Positions 18,009 to 26,964 of a stretch of DNA of 63,890 nucleotides are shown here, piece after piece. The stretch comes from Brevibacterium permense (GTDB lineage Bacteria; Actinomycetota; Actinomycetes; Actinomycetales; Brevibacteriaceae): positions 1 to 63,890 of the forward strand of contig NZ_JABSSX010000015.1 of assembly GCF_013280495.1 (NCBI RefSeq), read 5' to 3'. The notes below the pieces were generated by a model. The model saw only the letters and a program-made list of their open reading frames with translations, was not told the origin of the DNA and made no database searches. A program made the translations under genes and the position numbers. How positions within the stretch are numbered: the stretch's first letter is position 1; each line of letters opens with the position of its first letter.

Positions 18009-19035
18009 ATGACGGAACTCGAAACCGAGACTCTGCGCGACTACTACGGCAAGTTCGCCCGCCTCGAGGCGGCCGACACCTCCCCGATCTACGCCGCATG
18101 GGCCGAGGGAGTGGCCGCGGATGACGAGATCCTCTCGCGCCTGCTCGAACTTCCCCGACCGAAGCGCCAAGCCAATCTGCTTTTCGGCGCAGCCCGCCAC
18201 CTCGGCGCTGGCGAAGGCTCCTATGCTGACCTGCGTACATGGCTGCTCGACGACTGGGCGAAGGTACGCGAGCTCATGCTCGCCCGGTCGACCCAGACGA
18301 ATGAGGCGGGTCGTTGCGCGACGCTCCTTCCAGCACTCGCACGGGTTCCAGGACCGCTTGCGCTCATCGAGGTAGGCGCCTCAGCGGGGCTCTGCCTCTA
18401 TCCCGACCGGTACAGTTACCGGTTCACAGTCACCGAGGCGGCCTGGTCGTCCGGTTCATCCGCGAAGTCGACGACGCTCGACCCTGCGGACGGTCCGAGC
18501 CCGGTCGTGCTCGAATGCGAACTGACGAACACTGCCGTGCCGAACCGTCTCCACGAGGTCGCGTGGCGGGCCGGAATCGATCTCAATCCTCTCGATATCA
18601 CCGATGCTGACCAGCGGGAATGGCTGACTTCGTTGATCTGGCCGGAGCATGAGTCGAGACGGGAGCGCCTCCTCGCCGCTGCCTCGGTCGCGGCCGCCGA
18701 TCCCCCGCACCTCGTCCCGCGGCGACCTGCTCGCCACCATCGAAACCCTGCTTGCCGAGGTGCCAGCCGGGAACCAACCGGTCGTCTTCCACAGTGCGGT
18801 GCTGGCCTATGTCGACGCCGAGGCGCGTGCCCGCTTCGCTTCGCTCATGCAATCGCGCGATGACATCGTGTGGATCAGCAATGAGGGAGCCGGCGTTCTG
18901 CCTGACACTCGCGCTCAGCTCGAGACACTCGGGATCGAGCCCGACGGGCGATTCGTGCTCAGCGTCGACGGCCAAGCTGTCGCTCTGACCGGACCGCACG
19001 GGCAGAGCTATGTCGGCATCGCGGTGATCCCCTGA
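18009..19035 (+). pseudogene. DUF2332-family protein gene, single-base frameshift
   Basis: The frame from the ATG at 18009 encodes a clear DUF2332 protein (ALARVPGPLALIEVGASAGL, LYPDRYSYRF, WRAGIDLNPLDITDADQREWL). It goes out of frame after DPPHLV near 18715. The expected continuation RGDLLATIETLLAEVPAGNQ resumes one base later and runs to a stop at 19033-19035 (SYVGIAVIP). Removing one C from the GTCCCGC run restores a normal protein of about 340 residues. DUF2332 has no established function; some features suggest a methyltransferase-like fold. The shift could be a real inactivation or a sequencing error in a C run. Confidence 0.83.
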
Positions 19036-19092
19036 TGCGCCGACCCGCTCGGAATCGGGGCCGTGCTCAAGCAGTCGACGCCCCCAGGAGGC

Positions 19093-19157
19093 TCGTTCAA
19101 GGCAGAGCGCAGACGTCGAGCCGTGCGCCTTTCGAGGACTGAGTTGCGCCTTGATCG
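19093..19157. repeat. 66-bp intergenic palindromic repeat, copy B
   Basis: It runs from TCGTTCAAGG to GCCTTGATCG, with interior ACGTCGAGCCGTGCGCCTTTCGAG. A second partial right arm follows: GACGCCTTGAACGAAG at 19175-19190. It lies between two pseudogenes. Confidence 0.66.
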
Positions 19158-19243
19158 CGGCTGGGTCGAAGAGCGACGCCTTGAACGAAGCGTCGACAGC
19201 GAGGCAGCGAACAGCGGCGGACAGTTCCCACCGAGGGAGACGT

Positions 19244-19920
19244 CTAAGAGCTTGTTGGCGTCCACCCGAGCTTCGGGCCGATCTCAGTGGCAAGTTGGTG
19301 GAGGATGTGCTTCCAGTCATCGAGTTCGAACTCGAACGGAAGTTCGAAGAGATAGTCATCCGAAGCCTGGAAAGCCTGGTTGGACAGCAGGTAGTCGACG
19401 ATCTCCTCGGTCGAGCCGAGCAGGTCCGGTGCGATGATCGTGTTCTTCCCGTGGACATGTTTGGTCCGCGGAGTCCGTGCCTCAGCGTACTTCCGATACT
19501 TGGCCGCCTGCACCGGACTCGCGCCATCGGTGGGGACGATCACGCGAGCCAGACTGACGCGTCCGTTCCCACCGGCGAGCGCCCTGCGGTACGTCTCTAT
19601 CTGGTTGACCTGGTTGGCGGAGAAGTCCTCGATGCCGTCTTCGGCTGAGGTGATGTTGCTCATCAGCCAGTTCAATCCAGCCCCGCCCGACCAGGTGGCC
19701 GAGCGCAGCGATCCCCCTCCATACCAGAGGCGATCGCTCAGTCCGGGCGCATGCGGTTCCACCCGTTCGGAATCGATGTCCCCGCCGAAGCCCTTGTACT
19801 CGGGCTTCTCCCGTACAGTTCGATGCCCTCGGCCAGGCCGCGACCAGGATCATCGCGATCGAAAGGAACGAGGTGGATGAACCCGAGATGGCCGACTCGG
19901 TCATTTGTCGACGTGCTCAC
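19244..19920 (-). pseudogene. LLM-class flavin oxidoreductase gene with internal deletion
   Basis: The N-terminal part starts at a GTG at 19920 after an AGAGAGG site and encodes STSTNDRVGHLGFIHLVPF up to EGIELYG. The frame then switches to REKPEYKGFGGDIDSERVEP, which continues through DRLWYGGGSLRSATWSGGAG to the C-terminus (EIGPKLGWTPTSS). In intact luciferase-like monooxygenases these two segments are separated by roughly 120 residues of barrel. Here they abut within a few bases near 19815, in different frames. The gene has thus lost its middle, including most of the flavin-binding barrel, and cannot make a working enzyme. Confidence 0.8.
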
Positions 19921-20044
19921 GGTGCCTCTCTTCTGATGCCTTGAAGGCATCTCCGACGATGGTTGAATGCTTGATTTCTATCAGCTCCGCCTGAGAACTC
20001 TAGCCAGGCTCGTCACACTCGGCCCTCGAGATGATCGCGGGGCG

Positions 20045-20110
20045 TCGTTCCAGCCGCACCGCGGATGTCGAACTGTGCACCTTTCGACAAGTGCTCGCCG
20101 CCTTGAACGA
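20045..20110. repeat. 66-bp intergenic palindromic repeat, copy C
   Basis: It runs from TCGTTCCAGC to GCCTTGAACGA with exactly the same spacing as copy A. The interior GATGTCGAACTGTGCACCTTTCGA matches copy B closely. A partial second unit follows (TTTCGACAAGCGAGGGCCGC, then TATGAACGATTCGG). It lies between the LLM pseudogene and the end of the PucR gene. Confidence 0.68.
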
Positions 20111-20187
20111 CGGAGCTTGGTTTCGACAAGCGAGGGCCGCTATGAACGATTCGGCCGTGGTCGCCCGATGACTCCCACACCACGAAA

Positions 20188-21402
20188 TCACGCCCAACCG
20201 ACGACGAGGCGGGCCGCCTCGGCGGGGATCATCGGATCGACGCCCGTGAGGTCGGCAAAGCGGCGCAGACGATTCGCCACCGTATTGCGATGGCAGAACA
20301 GCTGCGCGGCAGACGCACCGATGCTCCCCGAAGCGAGGTAGACCTGCACCGCCTCGATGAGGCGCTCTCGCTCGACCGGACCGCAGGCGGCCAGCGCGGA
20401 CTCGACATCGGCGAGGATCGGATTGCCGGCGGCATTGAGCGACCGTGCGGCCAACCGCGCCCACCCGCTGCGCCACGTCATCGCAGACGTCTCATCAGCG
20501 GCGATGACATCGGCGAGGTCACGAGCGGTCAGCGCCGACCGCCGCAGGGTGCCGATCCCTTCGGCGCGGACATACCCCACCCTGGCCTCGGCGATCTTGC
20601 CGGCGAGCGCCCCCAACGAATGACCGGTTCCGCCACCGACCGGAGTGGAAGCAGGGCCCGCACCTCCTGGAACCTGCGTGAACGCAATGAGCACCTCGCC
20701 GAGGTGGTGCGTGAACATGGTCCCGCCCGCGCGGGCATGATCGGAGATGATCACCCGCAGCGCCCGAACATCATCCCCGGTGGCAGCGATGACGAGCAGC
20801 GGAGAGTCGACATCGAGACCGAGCCCGGTCGCGATCCTCGACAGGCGCTCCGAGGTGGGATCGGGATCATCGAAGAGGCTTGCGATGAGGCCCGCATGCA
20901 CCGAATCCTCTTCCGCGCGCATCCGAGTGCGCTCGGCGGTATAGGCCTGTTGGACCTGCGAGACGTATTCGTCGACGGTGGATAAGACGATTCCGGTGTG
21001 CCTGATGACGAGTTCCGCATCCTCCTGATTCGCCACTCGGGTGAGCACTTCCCAGAGCACGTTGAAATCGTGGCGGATCGCGGTCATGAGCGCCTCAAGC
21101 GGGATTCCTGCCCGCGCCCGGGAGACCCCGACATCGGTCGAAACCGACACTGGCCCGTCGAACCCACCGGATCGCAGTCCCTCGATGAGGGTGGAGAAGG
21201 AACGCCGACCGGTCCGCCGCAGCTCCGAGACCGGAATCGGTGCGGGATCGTAGCCGGAGACCGTGACGACGCGGGTCATGAACCGATCGGTCAGCTCACC
21301 GAGATCGAGAGCGTCGAGGAGCTCGAGCCAGCGGCGTTCGTCTCCAGGCTCAGGACGGTCCCGAAGCTGTCGTGTGCCCGCAATTCCATCCTGTTCATCC
21401 AT
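20188..21402 (-). CDS. PucR-family helix-turn-helix transcriptional regulator
   Basis: This protein of about 404 residues ends in the PucR C-terminal HTH (LIEAVQVYLASGSIGASAAQ, LFCHRNTVANRLRRFADLTG). A GGDEF-like/CdaR middle region precedes it, and an N-terminal sensor region resembles the RsbRD-type domain (RRTGRRSFSTLIEGLRSGGF). PucR/CdaR proteins activate or repress purine, allantoin, sugar-acid or amino-acid catabolic genes. An ATG at 21402 or a GTG at 21405 can serve as start. It diverges from the MHS transporter, ThDP enzyme and M20 hydrolase genes and is their likely regulator. Confidence 0.87.
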   Translation of the reverse strand: MDEQDGIAGTRQLRDRPEPGDERRWLELLDALDLGELTDRFMTRVVTVSGYDPAPIPVSELRRTGRRSFSTLIEGLRSGGFDGPVSVSTDVGVSRARAGIPLEALMTAIRHDFNVLWEVLTRVANQEDAELVIRHTGIVLSTVDEYVSQVQQAYTAERTRMRAEEDSVHAGLIASLFDDPDPTSERLSRIATGLGLDVDSPLLVIAATGDDVRALRVIISDHARAGGTMFTHHLGEVLIAFTQVPGGAGPASTPVGGGTGHSLGALAGKIAEARVGYVRAEGIGTLRRSALTARDLADVIAADETSAMTWRSGWARLAARSLNAAGNPILADVESALAACGPVERERLIEAVQVYLASGSIGASAAQLFCHRNTVANRLRRFADLTGVDPMIPAEAARLVVGWA

Positions 21403-21631
21403 CACAGCGTCCAGAATATGTGCATCTGCACAAGCACTGCACGCTTTTCGGCGACAAATGTGCCTGGAAAGAGACGTACGACACTCGGTAAGGTCGATAT
21501 CTACCGGTCACACACCACCGAATGCGACCGGTGCGAACGACTCGACCGACACCGGACCCGCATGGGCCCACCGGCCCAGCCGCCGACCGGCGGAGCCGCG
21601 GACCGCGTCCCGATCCTCAACGGAGCACACT

Positions 21632-22963
21632 ATGAGCGAGCAGAAAACCACGGCGTCCGCCGAGCTCAATGCCACAACGGAACTGAGCATCAAGGACGCA
21701 AACAAGGTCGCCGCCGGCGCCCTGATCGGCACCGCCCTCGAGTGGTACGACTTCTTCCTCTTCTCGGCAGCGGCAGCCCTGGTCTTCAACGTCCAGTACT
21801 TCACCAGCGAGAACGCCACGGCCGCCGCCATGGCCTCCTTCGCCACCTTCGGCGTCGGGCTGGCCGCTCGTCCCATCGGCGGTCTGATCTTCGGCCGCAT
21901 GGGCGACAAGATCGGGCGCCGCAAGGTCCTGCTCATCACGATCATCGGCATCGGCGTCGTCACCGGCCTCATCGGCCTCCTGCCGACCTATACCGCGATC
22001 GGCTTCGCCGCCCCCGCCCTGCTCGTGCTCCTCCGCATCCTCCAGGGTCTCTTCGTCGGCGGCGAATGGTCGGGCGCGATGACGCTCGTCGTCGAAAACG
22101 CCCCGCTCCACCTGCGTGCCCGTTATGCGGCGATCCCGCAGATCGGCTCCCCGATCGGCACGATCCTCTCCTCCGGCGGCTTCTTCATTATGACCCTGGT
22201 GTTCTCACAGGAGAACTTCGACTCGTTCGGCTGGAGGATCCCGTTCCTTATCGCCCTGCCGCTGCTCGTCGTCGCCGTCTACCTCCGCTCCCGCCTCGAG
22301 GAGTCCCCGGTCTTCCGTCAGCTCGAAGAGTCCGGCGAGGTCGAGAAGAGCCCCATCCGCACCACCTTCCGTGACTCGTGGAAGCAGATCATCATCGGCA
22401 TGGCCGCGGCCCTGCTCGGCGTCGGCGGCTTCTACCTCGTCACCGCGTTCTGCGTCTGGTACGGCGTCAACATCCTCGGGTACACGAACTCCCTCCTCCT
22501 GCTCGGCAGCATGGTCGCCGCCGCCGTCGAGATCCTCGCCCTGATCTGGGGCGGTGCCCTGGGCACGAAGTTCGGAGCCTCGAAGGTCATTCTCTGGGGT
22601 GGAATCGCCTCGGCGGTCGTCGCGGTTCCCGCGTTCTTCATGTTCGAGTCCGGCAACCCGGTCCTCGTCGTCATCGCCATGACCTTGGCCGTGTCCACTC
22701 TGTCCCTGCCCTATGCGGCATCGGGCACCGTGCTCACCGGACTGTTCCCCGCCACCACCCGCTACACGGGTGTGGGCATGGCGCAGAACGCCGCAGGCAT
22801 GCTCTCCGGGTTCATCCCGCTGCTGGCCACGAGCTTCGTCGCCTCCGCCGGAGACCACTGGTGGCCGGCCGCCGCAATGCTCGTCTTCCTCTCCCTGTTC
22901 ACGGCGTTCGCCGGCTTTGTCGCTCCTCGGATGAGCGTCGACCTGCCCGGCTTCAAACACTGA
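21632..22963 (+). CDS. MHS-family (metabolite:H+ symporter) MFS transporter
   Basis: This 443-residue protein has 12 helices and the MHS signatures: ALIGTALEWYDFFLFSAAAA at the start and FGRMGDKIGRRKVLL in the first loop, then LLRILQGLFVGGEWSG. I chose the ATG at 21632 because GGAG lies about 11 bases upstream; longer in-frame extensions lack initiation signals. The family imports carboxylates, betaines and amino-acid derivatives. It is first in a likely three-gene catabolic unit; gaps of 90 and 122 bp precede the next two genes. Confidence 0.87.
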   Translation: MSEQKTTASAELNATTELSIKDANKVAAGALIGTALEWYDFFLFSAAAALVFNVQYFTSENATAAAMASFATFGVGLAARPIGGLIFGRMGDKIGRRKVLLITIIGIGVVTGLIGLLPTYTAIGFAAPALLVLLRILQGLFVGGEWSGAMTLVVENAPLHLRARYAAIPQIGSPIGTILSSGGFFIMTLVFSQENFDSFGWRIPFLIALPLLVVAVYLRSRLEESPVFRQLEESGEVEKSPIRTTFRDSWKQIIIGMAAALLGVGGFYLVTAFCVWYGVNILGYTNSLLLLGSMVAAAVEILALIWGGALGTKFGASKVILWGGIASAVVAVPAFFMFESGNPVLVVIAMTLAVSTLSLPYAASGTVLTGLFPATTRYTGVGMAQNAAGMLSGFIPLLATSFVASAGDHWWPAAAMLVFLSLFTAFAGFVAPRMSVDLPGFKH

Positions 22964-23053
22964 GAACCGGACAGCGCTGAGAACCCAGCCCAACACCCGG
23001 CTGGCAGCCCCGGACCCCTCACACCGTTCGATCCTCGAAAGGACACCCCCACC

Positions 23054-24802
23054 ATGTCGCGTTCCGCCGGCCACCTCATCGTCGACACCCTGGAGAGCGC
23101 GGGCATCGAACGCGTCTACGCGGTCCCCGGTGAGTCCTACCTCGACGTCCTCGACGGACTGTACGACGCGAACATCGAGACCGTCGTGTGCCGGCAGGAG
23201 GGCGGTGCGGGGTTCATGGCGCTGGCCGAATCCCGGCTGACCGGCCGTCCCGGAATCGCCATGGTCACCCGCGGCCCAGGGGCGGCGAATGCGATGATCT
23301 CCGTCCATACCGCCTGGCAGGACGCAACCGCGCTCGTTCTGTTCGTCGGCCTCGTCCCCCTCAACGATCGCTCCCGCGAATCCTTCCAGGAGTTCAGCCT
23401 GTCCGAGTGGTTCTCCTCGACGGCGAAGCGCGTGCTCACCATCGATGACGAGGACCGTGCCGGTGAGATCACCGCCGACGCCCTGCGCATCGCCGCATCC
23501 GGTCGCCCCGGGCCCGTCGTCGTCGGCCTGCCCGAGGATGTCCTCGTCCGCCTCACCGAGGCCCCCACCCCGACACTCGCCGAGGTGGCCCCACCGACCC
23601 CTGCCCCCGCCGTCATCGATGGCTTGGCTTCGCGGATCGCGGCGGCGAAGCGTCCCGCATTCGTGCTCGGCGGGGATGGGTGGCACAACGGCTGCGGAGC
23701 CGAGCTGGCCGGTCTGGCCGCCTCGGCGGGGGTGCCGATCTTCTGCGATTGGCGCGCCTACGATGCGATTCCGCATTCCTCGCCGGCGTGGGCGGGTTGG
23801 CTCGGCTACGGTCGCGCCGATGCTGTGGCGGCCGGTTTCGCCGAGGCCGACCTCGTCGTCTTCATCGGCTGCACCCGCTCCGATGTCTTGAGCGACGGGT
23901 ACACGATCGGCTTCGAAGCAGAGACCGTCCTCGTCTCCCTCGATATGGAGGCCACCCAGCATGCAGGGCGCATCGATGAGCACATCATCGCCTCCCCGGA
24001 CTCCTTCACTTGCGCCCTGACCAGGACCGATGCCGGTGATGCACGGAATACGAGCCAGCTGCGCGGTGACCGGACGGATGAGTGGATGCAGGGACGCGCG
24101 GACGCGCAGTCCCGATTCGCCGCTCACCGCCCCGACGCCGAGGCGGCACCGGAGAATCCGAGCCGTGCCGGGGTCGATCTCGGGGTGGCATTCGGGATTC
24201 TCGATGACCGCCTCGGCGGGGAGGCGATCCTCACCTACGGGGCGGGCAATGCGACGATCTGGGGGCACCGGTTCATCCGGCATGAGCGCCCGTCCAGCCT
24301 CGTCGGAGCCCGCAACGGGGCGATGGGTCTCGCCGTTCCAGCTGCGGTGGCCGCTTCTCTGGCGTACCCGGAGCGGCGTGCGGTTGCGATCTGCGGCGAT
24401 GGGGACTTCCTCATGAACGGCCAGGAGATCGCCACGGCCTTCGCCCACGGCGGATCACCGCTCATCATCGTCGTCGACAACGGCGTGTACGGCACGATCG
24501 TGTCTCACCAGGAGAATCATTATCCGGGACGGCCCTCGGGCACGCGCATGGTCAATCCGAACTTCGCGGCATGGATGTCGGCATTCGATCTCAGCAGTTC
24601 CGGGGCCGCCTCGGCGAGCAAAGCGTCCATGAACGGCGACGGGGCCTCCGTACCCGGGCCGACCGGGCACGGGGAGCGCGTGGAGACGACCGAGGAATTC
24701 GGGTCGGCGCTCGACAGAGCCCTTGACCACGACGGACCCGCGCTCATCCATGTGCTCATCGATCCGGCGACGATGCCACCGGCCGCCGACGAAACCTCCT
24801 GA
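23054..24802 (+). CDS. thiamine diphosphate-dependent enzyme of the acetolactate-synthase family
   Basis: This 582-residue protein has the three-domain architecture of ThDP enzymes. The PYR domain carries the catalytic Glu (YAVPGESYLDV), followed by a central domain. The PP domain has the ThDP/metal motif GDGDFLMNGQEIATAFAHGG and ends in DNGVYG. The conserved Glu argues against glyoxylate carboligase, which has Val there. A Ser/Ala/Gly-rich insert of about 25 residues (SSSGAASASKASMNGDGASV) interrupts the C-terminal part. Context suggests decarboxylation or carboligation of a 2-oxo acid derived from the transported compound. The specific substrate is unknown. Confidence 0.82.
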   Translation: MSRSAGHLIVDTLESAGIERVYAVPGESYLDVLDGLYDANIETVVCRQEGGAGFMALAESRLTGRPGIAMVTRGPGAANAMISVHTAWQDATALVLFVGLVPLNDRSRESFQEFSLSEWFSSTAKRVLTIDDEDRAGEITADALRIAASGRPGPVVVGLPEDVLVRLTEAPTPTLAEVAPPTPAPAVIDGLASRIAAAKRPAFVLGGDGWHNGCGAELAGLAASAGVPIFCDWRAYDAIPHSSPAWAGWLGYGRADAVAAGFAEADLVVFIGCTRSDVLSDGYTIGFEAETVLVSLDMEATQHAGRIDEHIIASPDSFTCALTRTDAGDARNTSQLRGDRTDEWMQGRADAQSRFAAHRPDAEAAPENPSRAGVDLGVAFGILDDRLGGEAILTYGAGNATIWGHRFIRHERPSSLVGARNGAMGLAVPAAVAASLAYPERRAVAICGDGDFLMNGQEIATAFAHGGSPLIIVVDNGVYGTIVSHQENHYPGRPSGTRMVNPNFAAWMSAFDLSSSGAASASKASMNGDGASVPGPTGHGERVETTEEFGSALDRALDHDGPALIHVLIDPATMPPAADETS

Positions 24803-24924
24803 TCCATCCCGCGTGCCCACCGCTGTGGGCTCCTCCCACCTGACACCGGCACTGCCGGCGCCGCACCCCTCCCCCTCTCAGTCGTGGACCACCCGCCCAC
24901 GACACCGTCTCGAAAGGACCCGCT

Positions 24925-26193
24925 ATGACCGTTTCACCTTCTCTGATCAGCGCCGATCGCGAGGCCGAGTTCCTCGCCGATTGGGCCGTGCATTCGCGTT
25001 TCGGTGCCGTCGAGGGCACGAACGGGGTCGACCGGCAGGCGGCGAGCGCCGCCGATGGCCAGCAGCGGAAATGGTTCGAAGAGCTGCTCGTCAAGCATGG
25101 CTTCAGCGTCCACCGGGATGCGATCGGCAATCAGTTCGGGCTCCTCGAGCTCGTGCCCGGTGCCCCGTATGTCCTCACTGGTTCGCATATGGATTCGCAG
25201 CCGACGGCCGGCCGTTTCGACGGCGCCTATGGGGTGATGGCCTCGGCGCATGCGTGTTTCGCGATCGCCGATGAGCTGCGTGCGGATCCATCGAAGGCGA
25301 AGTTCAACCTCGCCGTGGTCAACTGGTTCAATGAAGAGGGCTCCCGGTTCAAACCGTCGATGATGGGGTCCAATGTCTTCACCGGCAAGGCCGAGCTGGA
25401 AGCGGCTCTGACCACGCGTGATGCTGCTGGAACCACCGTCGCCGAGGCGCTCGATGAGCTGGAAGAACGTGGAGACTTCACGGCCCCGGAGATCGCGTCC
25501 TACGCGGAGATCCACGTCCAGCAGGGCCGCAGCATGGAAGAGGACGGGGTCACGATCGGGCTGGTCAATGCCACGTGGGCGGCCCACAAGTACGAGTTCA
25601 AGGTCACCGGCGCACAGGCGCACAGCGGGTCGACGCTCATGGCCGATCGTCAGGATGCCCTGCTCGGTGCCGCACGCCTGGTCGTGGCCGCACGGGAGCT
25701 CGTCGACGATTTCGAGCCCGGTGCCCTGCATACTGCGTGCGGTCAGCTCACCGTCTACCCGAATTCTCCGGTCGTCGTCGCCAGCGAGGTCAGCCTGCTG
25801 CTCGATCTGCGCTCCCCCAGCGCCGAGGTGATCGCCGCGGCCCATGAGAAGCTCATGGACACGATCGGCCAGGTCAGCGCCGATGATCGTGTGGAGATCG
25901 AGATCGTCGCTGAGCACAGCTGGGATCAGAACCCGTATTCCGAGGACGGGGTCGAACTGGCCCGCACCGCGGCCGATGACTTGGGACTCACCTCGGCGAA
26001 GGTGATGACCGTGGCCGGGCACGATTCGACGAACATGAAGGACGAGGTGCCCACCGTCATGCTCTTCATTCCCAGCGTCGACGGGGTCTCGCACAGCCTG
26101 GCCGAGTTCACGAAGGACGAGGACCTCGTCTCGGGCCTCCAGCACCTTACCGAGGTGGTTCGCCGGCTCGCCGCCGGCGCGCTGGCAGAGTGA
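24925..26193 (+). CDS. M20-family amidohydrolase (allantoate / N-carbamoyl-L-amino-acid hydrolase type)
   Basis: This 422-residue protein matches the AllC/HyuC group of zinc hydrolases. Metal-site motifs are GSHMDSQPTAGRFDGAYG, NWFNEEGSRFKPSMMGSNVF and EIHVQQGRSMEEDG, with a late AGHDSTNMKDEVPT. The dimerisation domain is in the middle (ATWAAHKYEFKVTGAQAHSG). These enzymes hydrolyse N-carbamoyl or ureido groups and release ammonia and CO2. An AAAGGA site precedes the ATG. With the PucR regulator and MHS transporter it suggests use of a ureido or amide nitrogen compound. Confidence 0.86.
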   Translation: MTVSPSLISADREAEFLADWAVHSRFGAVEGTNGVDRQAASAADGQQRKWFEELLVKHGFSVHRDAIGNQFGLLELVPGAPYVLTGSHMDSQPTAGRFDGAYGVMASAHACFAIADELRADPSKAKFNLAVVNWFNEEGSRFKPSMMGSNVFTGKAELEAALTTRDAAGTTVAEALDELEERGDFTAPEIASYAEIHVQQGRSMEEDGVTIGLVNATWAAHKYEFKVTGAQAHSGSTLMADRQDALLGAARLVVAARELVDDFEPGALHTACGQLTVYPNSPVVVASEVSLLLDLRSPSAEVIAAAHEKLMDTIGQVSADDRVEIEIVAEHSWDQNPYSEDGVELARTAADDLGLTSAKVMTVAGHDSTNMKDEVPTVMLFIPSVDGVSHSLAEFTKDEDLVSGLQHLTEVVRRLAAGALAE

Positions 26194-26205
26194 CCGCGAA
26201 GGAGG

Positions 26206-26616
26206 TCAGCCCTCCCAGGGATTGAGCAGCCTGACTCCCGTATTCGCGAAGTCAGCGACGTTCCTCGTCACCAGGGTCAGAGAGTGTGCGAGTGCGGTGC
26301 CTGCAATCAGGCTGTCCATGTCGGGCATCGGGTCAGGGACGTGCAATTGCGATGCCTGCACAGCCACTTCGGCATCGACGGCAAGAATTCTGCTGTCGAA
26401 GACCTCAGAGACCTGTTCGTCGAACCACTGCCGAAGGACGGATCCAGCGCGTGCGTCCCGCCGCTCTTTCCGTCGGACTCCGACGTCGAGCTCGAGGACC
26501 GTAATAGCGCTGATGGCCAGATCGTCGATCCTCTGTGCGGCGATCCAGGATCCGACGGGAGTCCGGTTGCCGCGGCGAGCGTCACTGATGATGTTGGTGT
26601 CGAGCAGATATCTCAC
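26206..26616 (-). CDS. PIN-domain toxin (VapC/FitB-like)
   Basis: This 136-residue PIN domain has all four acidic residues: Asp6 in LLDTNI, Glu42 in VLELDVG, Asp101 in DMDSLIAG and Asp122 in NVADFA. PIN toxins are RNases that cut tRNA or other RNA. The start overlaps the antitoxin's 3' end by 4 bp, so the two are translationally coupled. It is convergent with the M20 gene at only 12 bp. All visible features point to an intact toxin. Confidence 0.88.
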   Translation of the reverse strand: MRYLLDTNIISDARRGNRTPVGSWIAAQRIDDLAISAITVLELDVGVRRKERRDARAGSVLRQWFDEQVSEVFDSRILAVDAEVAVQASQLHVPDPMPDMDSLIAGTALAHSLTLVTRNVADFANTGVRLLNPWEG

Positions 26617-26861
26617 AGTTCGGGCACCCGCAGCGATCGCTGAGAACGGTGCGGCAGATCGAGGTCCGAATCATCGTCGTGGATGACGAGGGCATCTCCG
26701 ACGAGGTCCGATCTGCCGCTGAGTTGATCGTACTCATCGGCAGTCAACAGAACGTGCGTGCGACGACCATGTTCGGTGATGGTGACCGGCCCGTGTCTGG
26801 CCGCACGTTTGGCCGCCGATACGTCCCGGTTGAATTCCCGACTCGACATCGTGGTCATCAT
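26613..26861 (-). CDS. Phd/YefM-type antitoxin
   Basis: This 82-residue protein starts with the Phd/YefM DNA-binding fold (SSREFNRDVSAAKRAARHGP, then VTITEHGRRTHVLLTADEYDQL). An acidic C-terminal tail would contact the toxin. A GGGAGG site precedes the ATG. The A+T-rich upstream bases (26862-26910) are the likely autoregulated promoter. Phd-type antitoxin paired with PIN toxin is a common hybrid arrangement. Confidence 0.86.
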   Translation of the reverse strand: MMTTMSSREFNRDVSAAKRAARHGPVTITEHGRRTHVLLTADEYDQLSGRSDLVGDALVIHDDDSDLDLPHRSQRSLRVPEL

Positions 26862-26964
26862 TCACCTCCCGAAATGTCACTACTGTAGGTACATTCTATC
26901 TCGGGGGTTGTGGTCGAATCCATAGCCAGATGCCGAGTGGACAGGACTCTCGGACCCGCGGTCA

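Noticed and set aside
22205..24448. 747-codon open frame on the minus strand opposite the MHS transporter and ThDP enzyme genes
   Set aside because: It is a shadow produced by high G+C third positions; composition is Gly/Arg/Asp-rich with no domain, and both plus-strand genes are clear family members.
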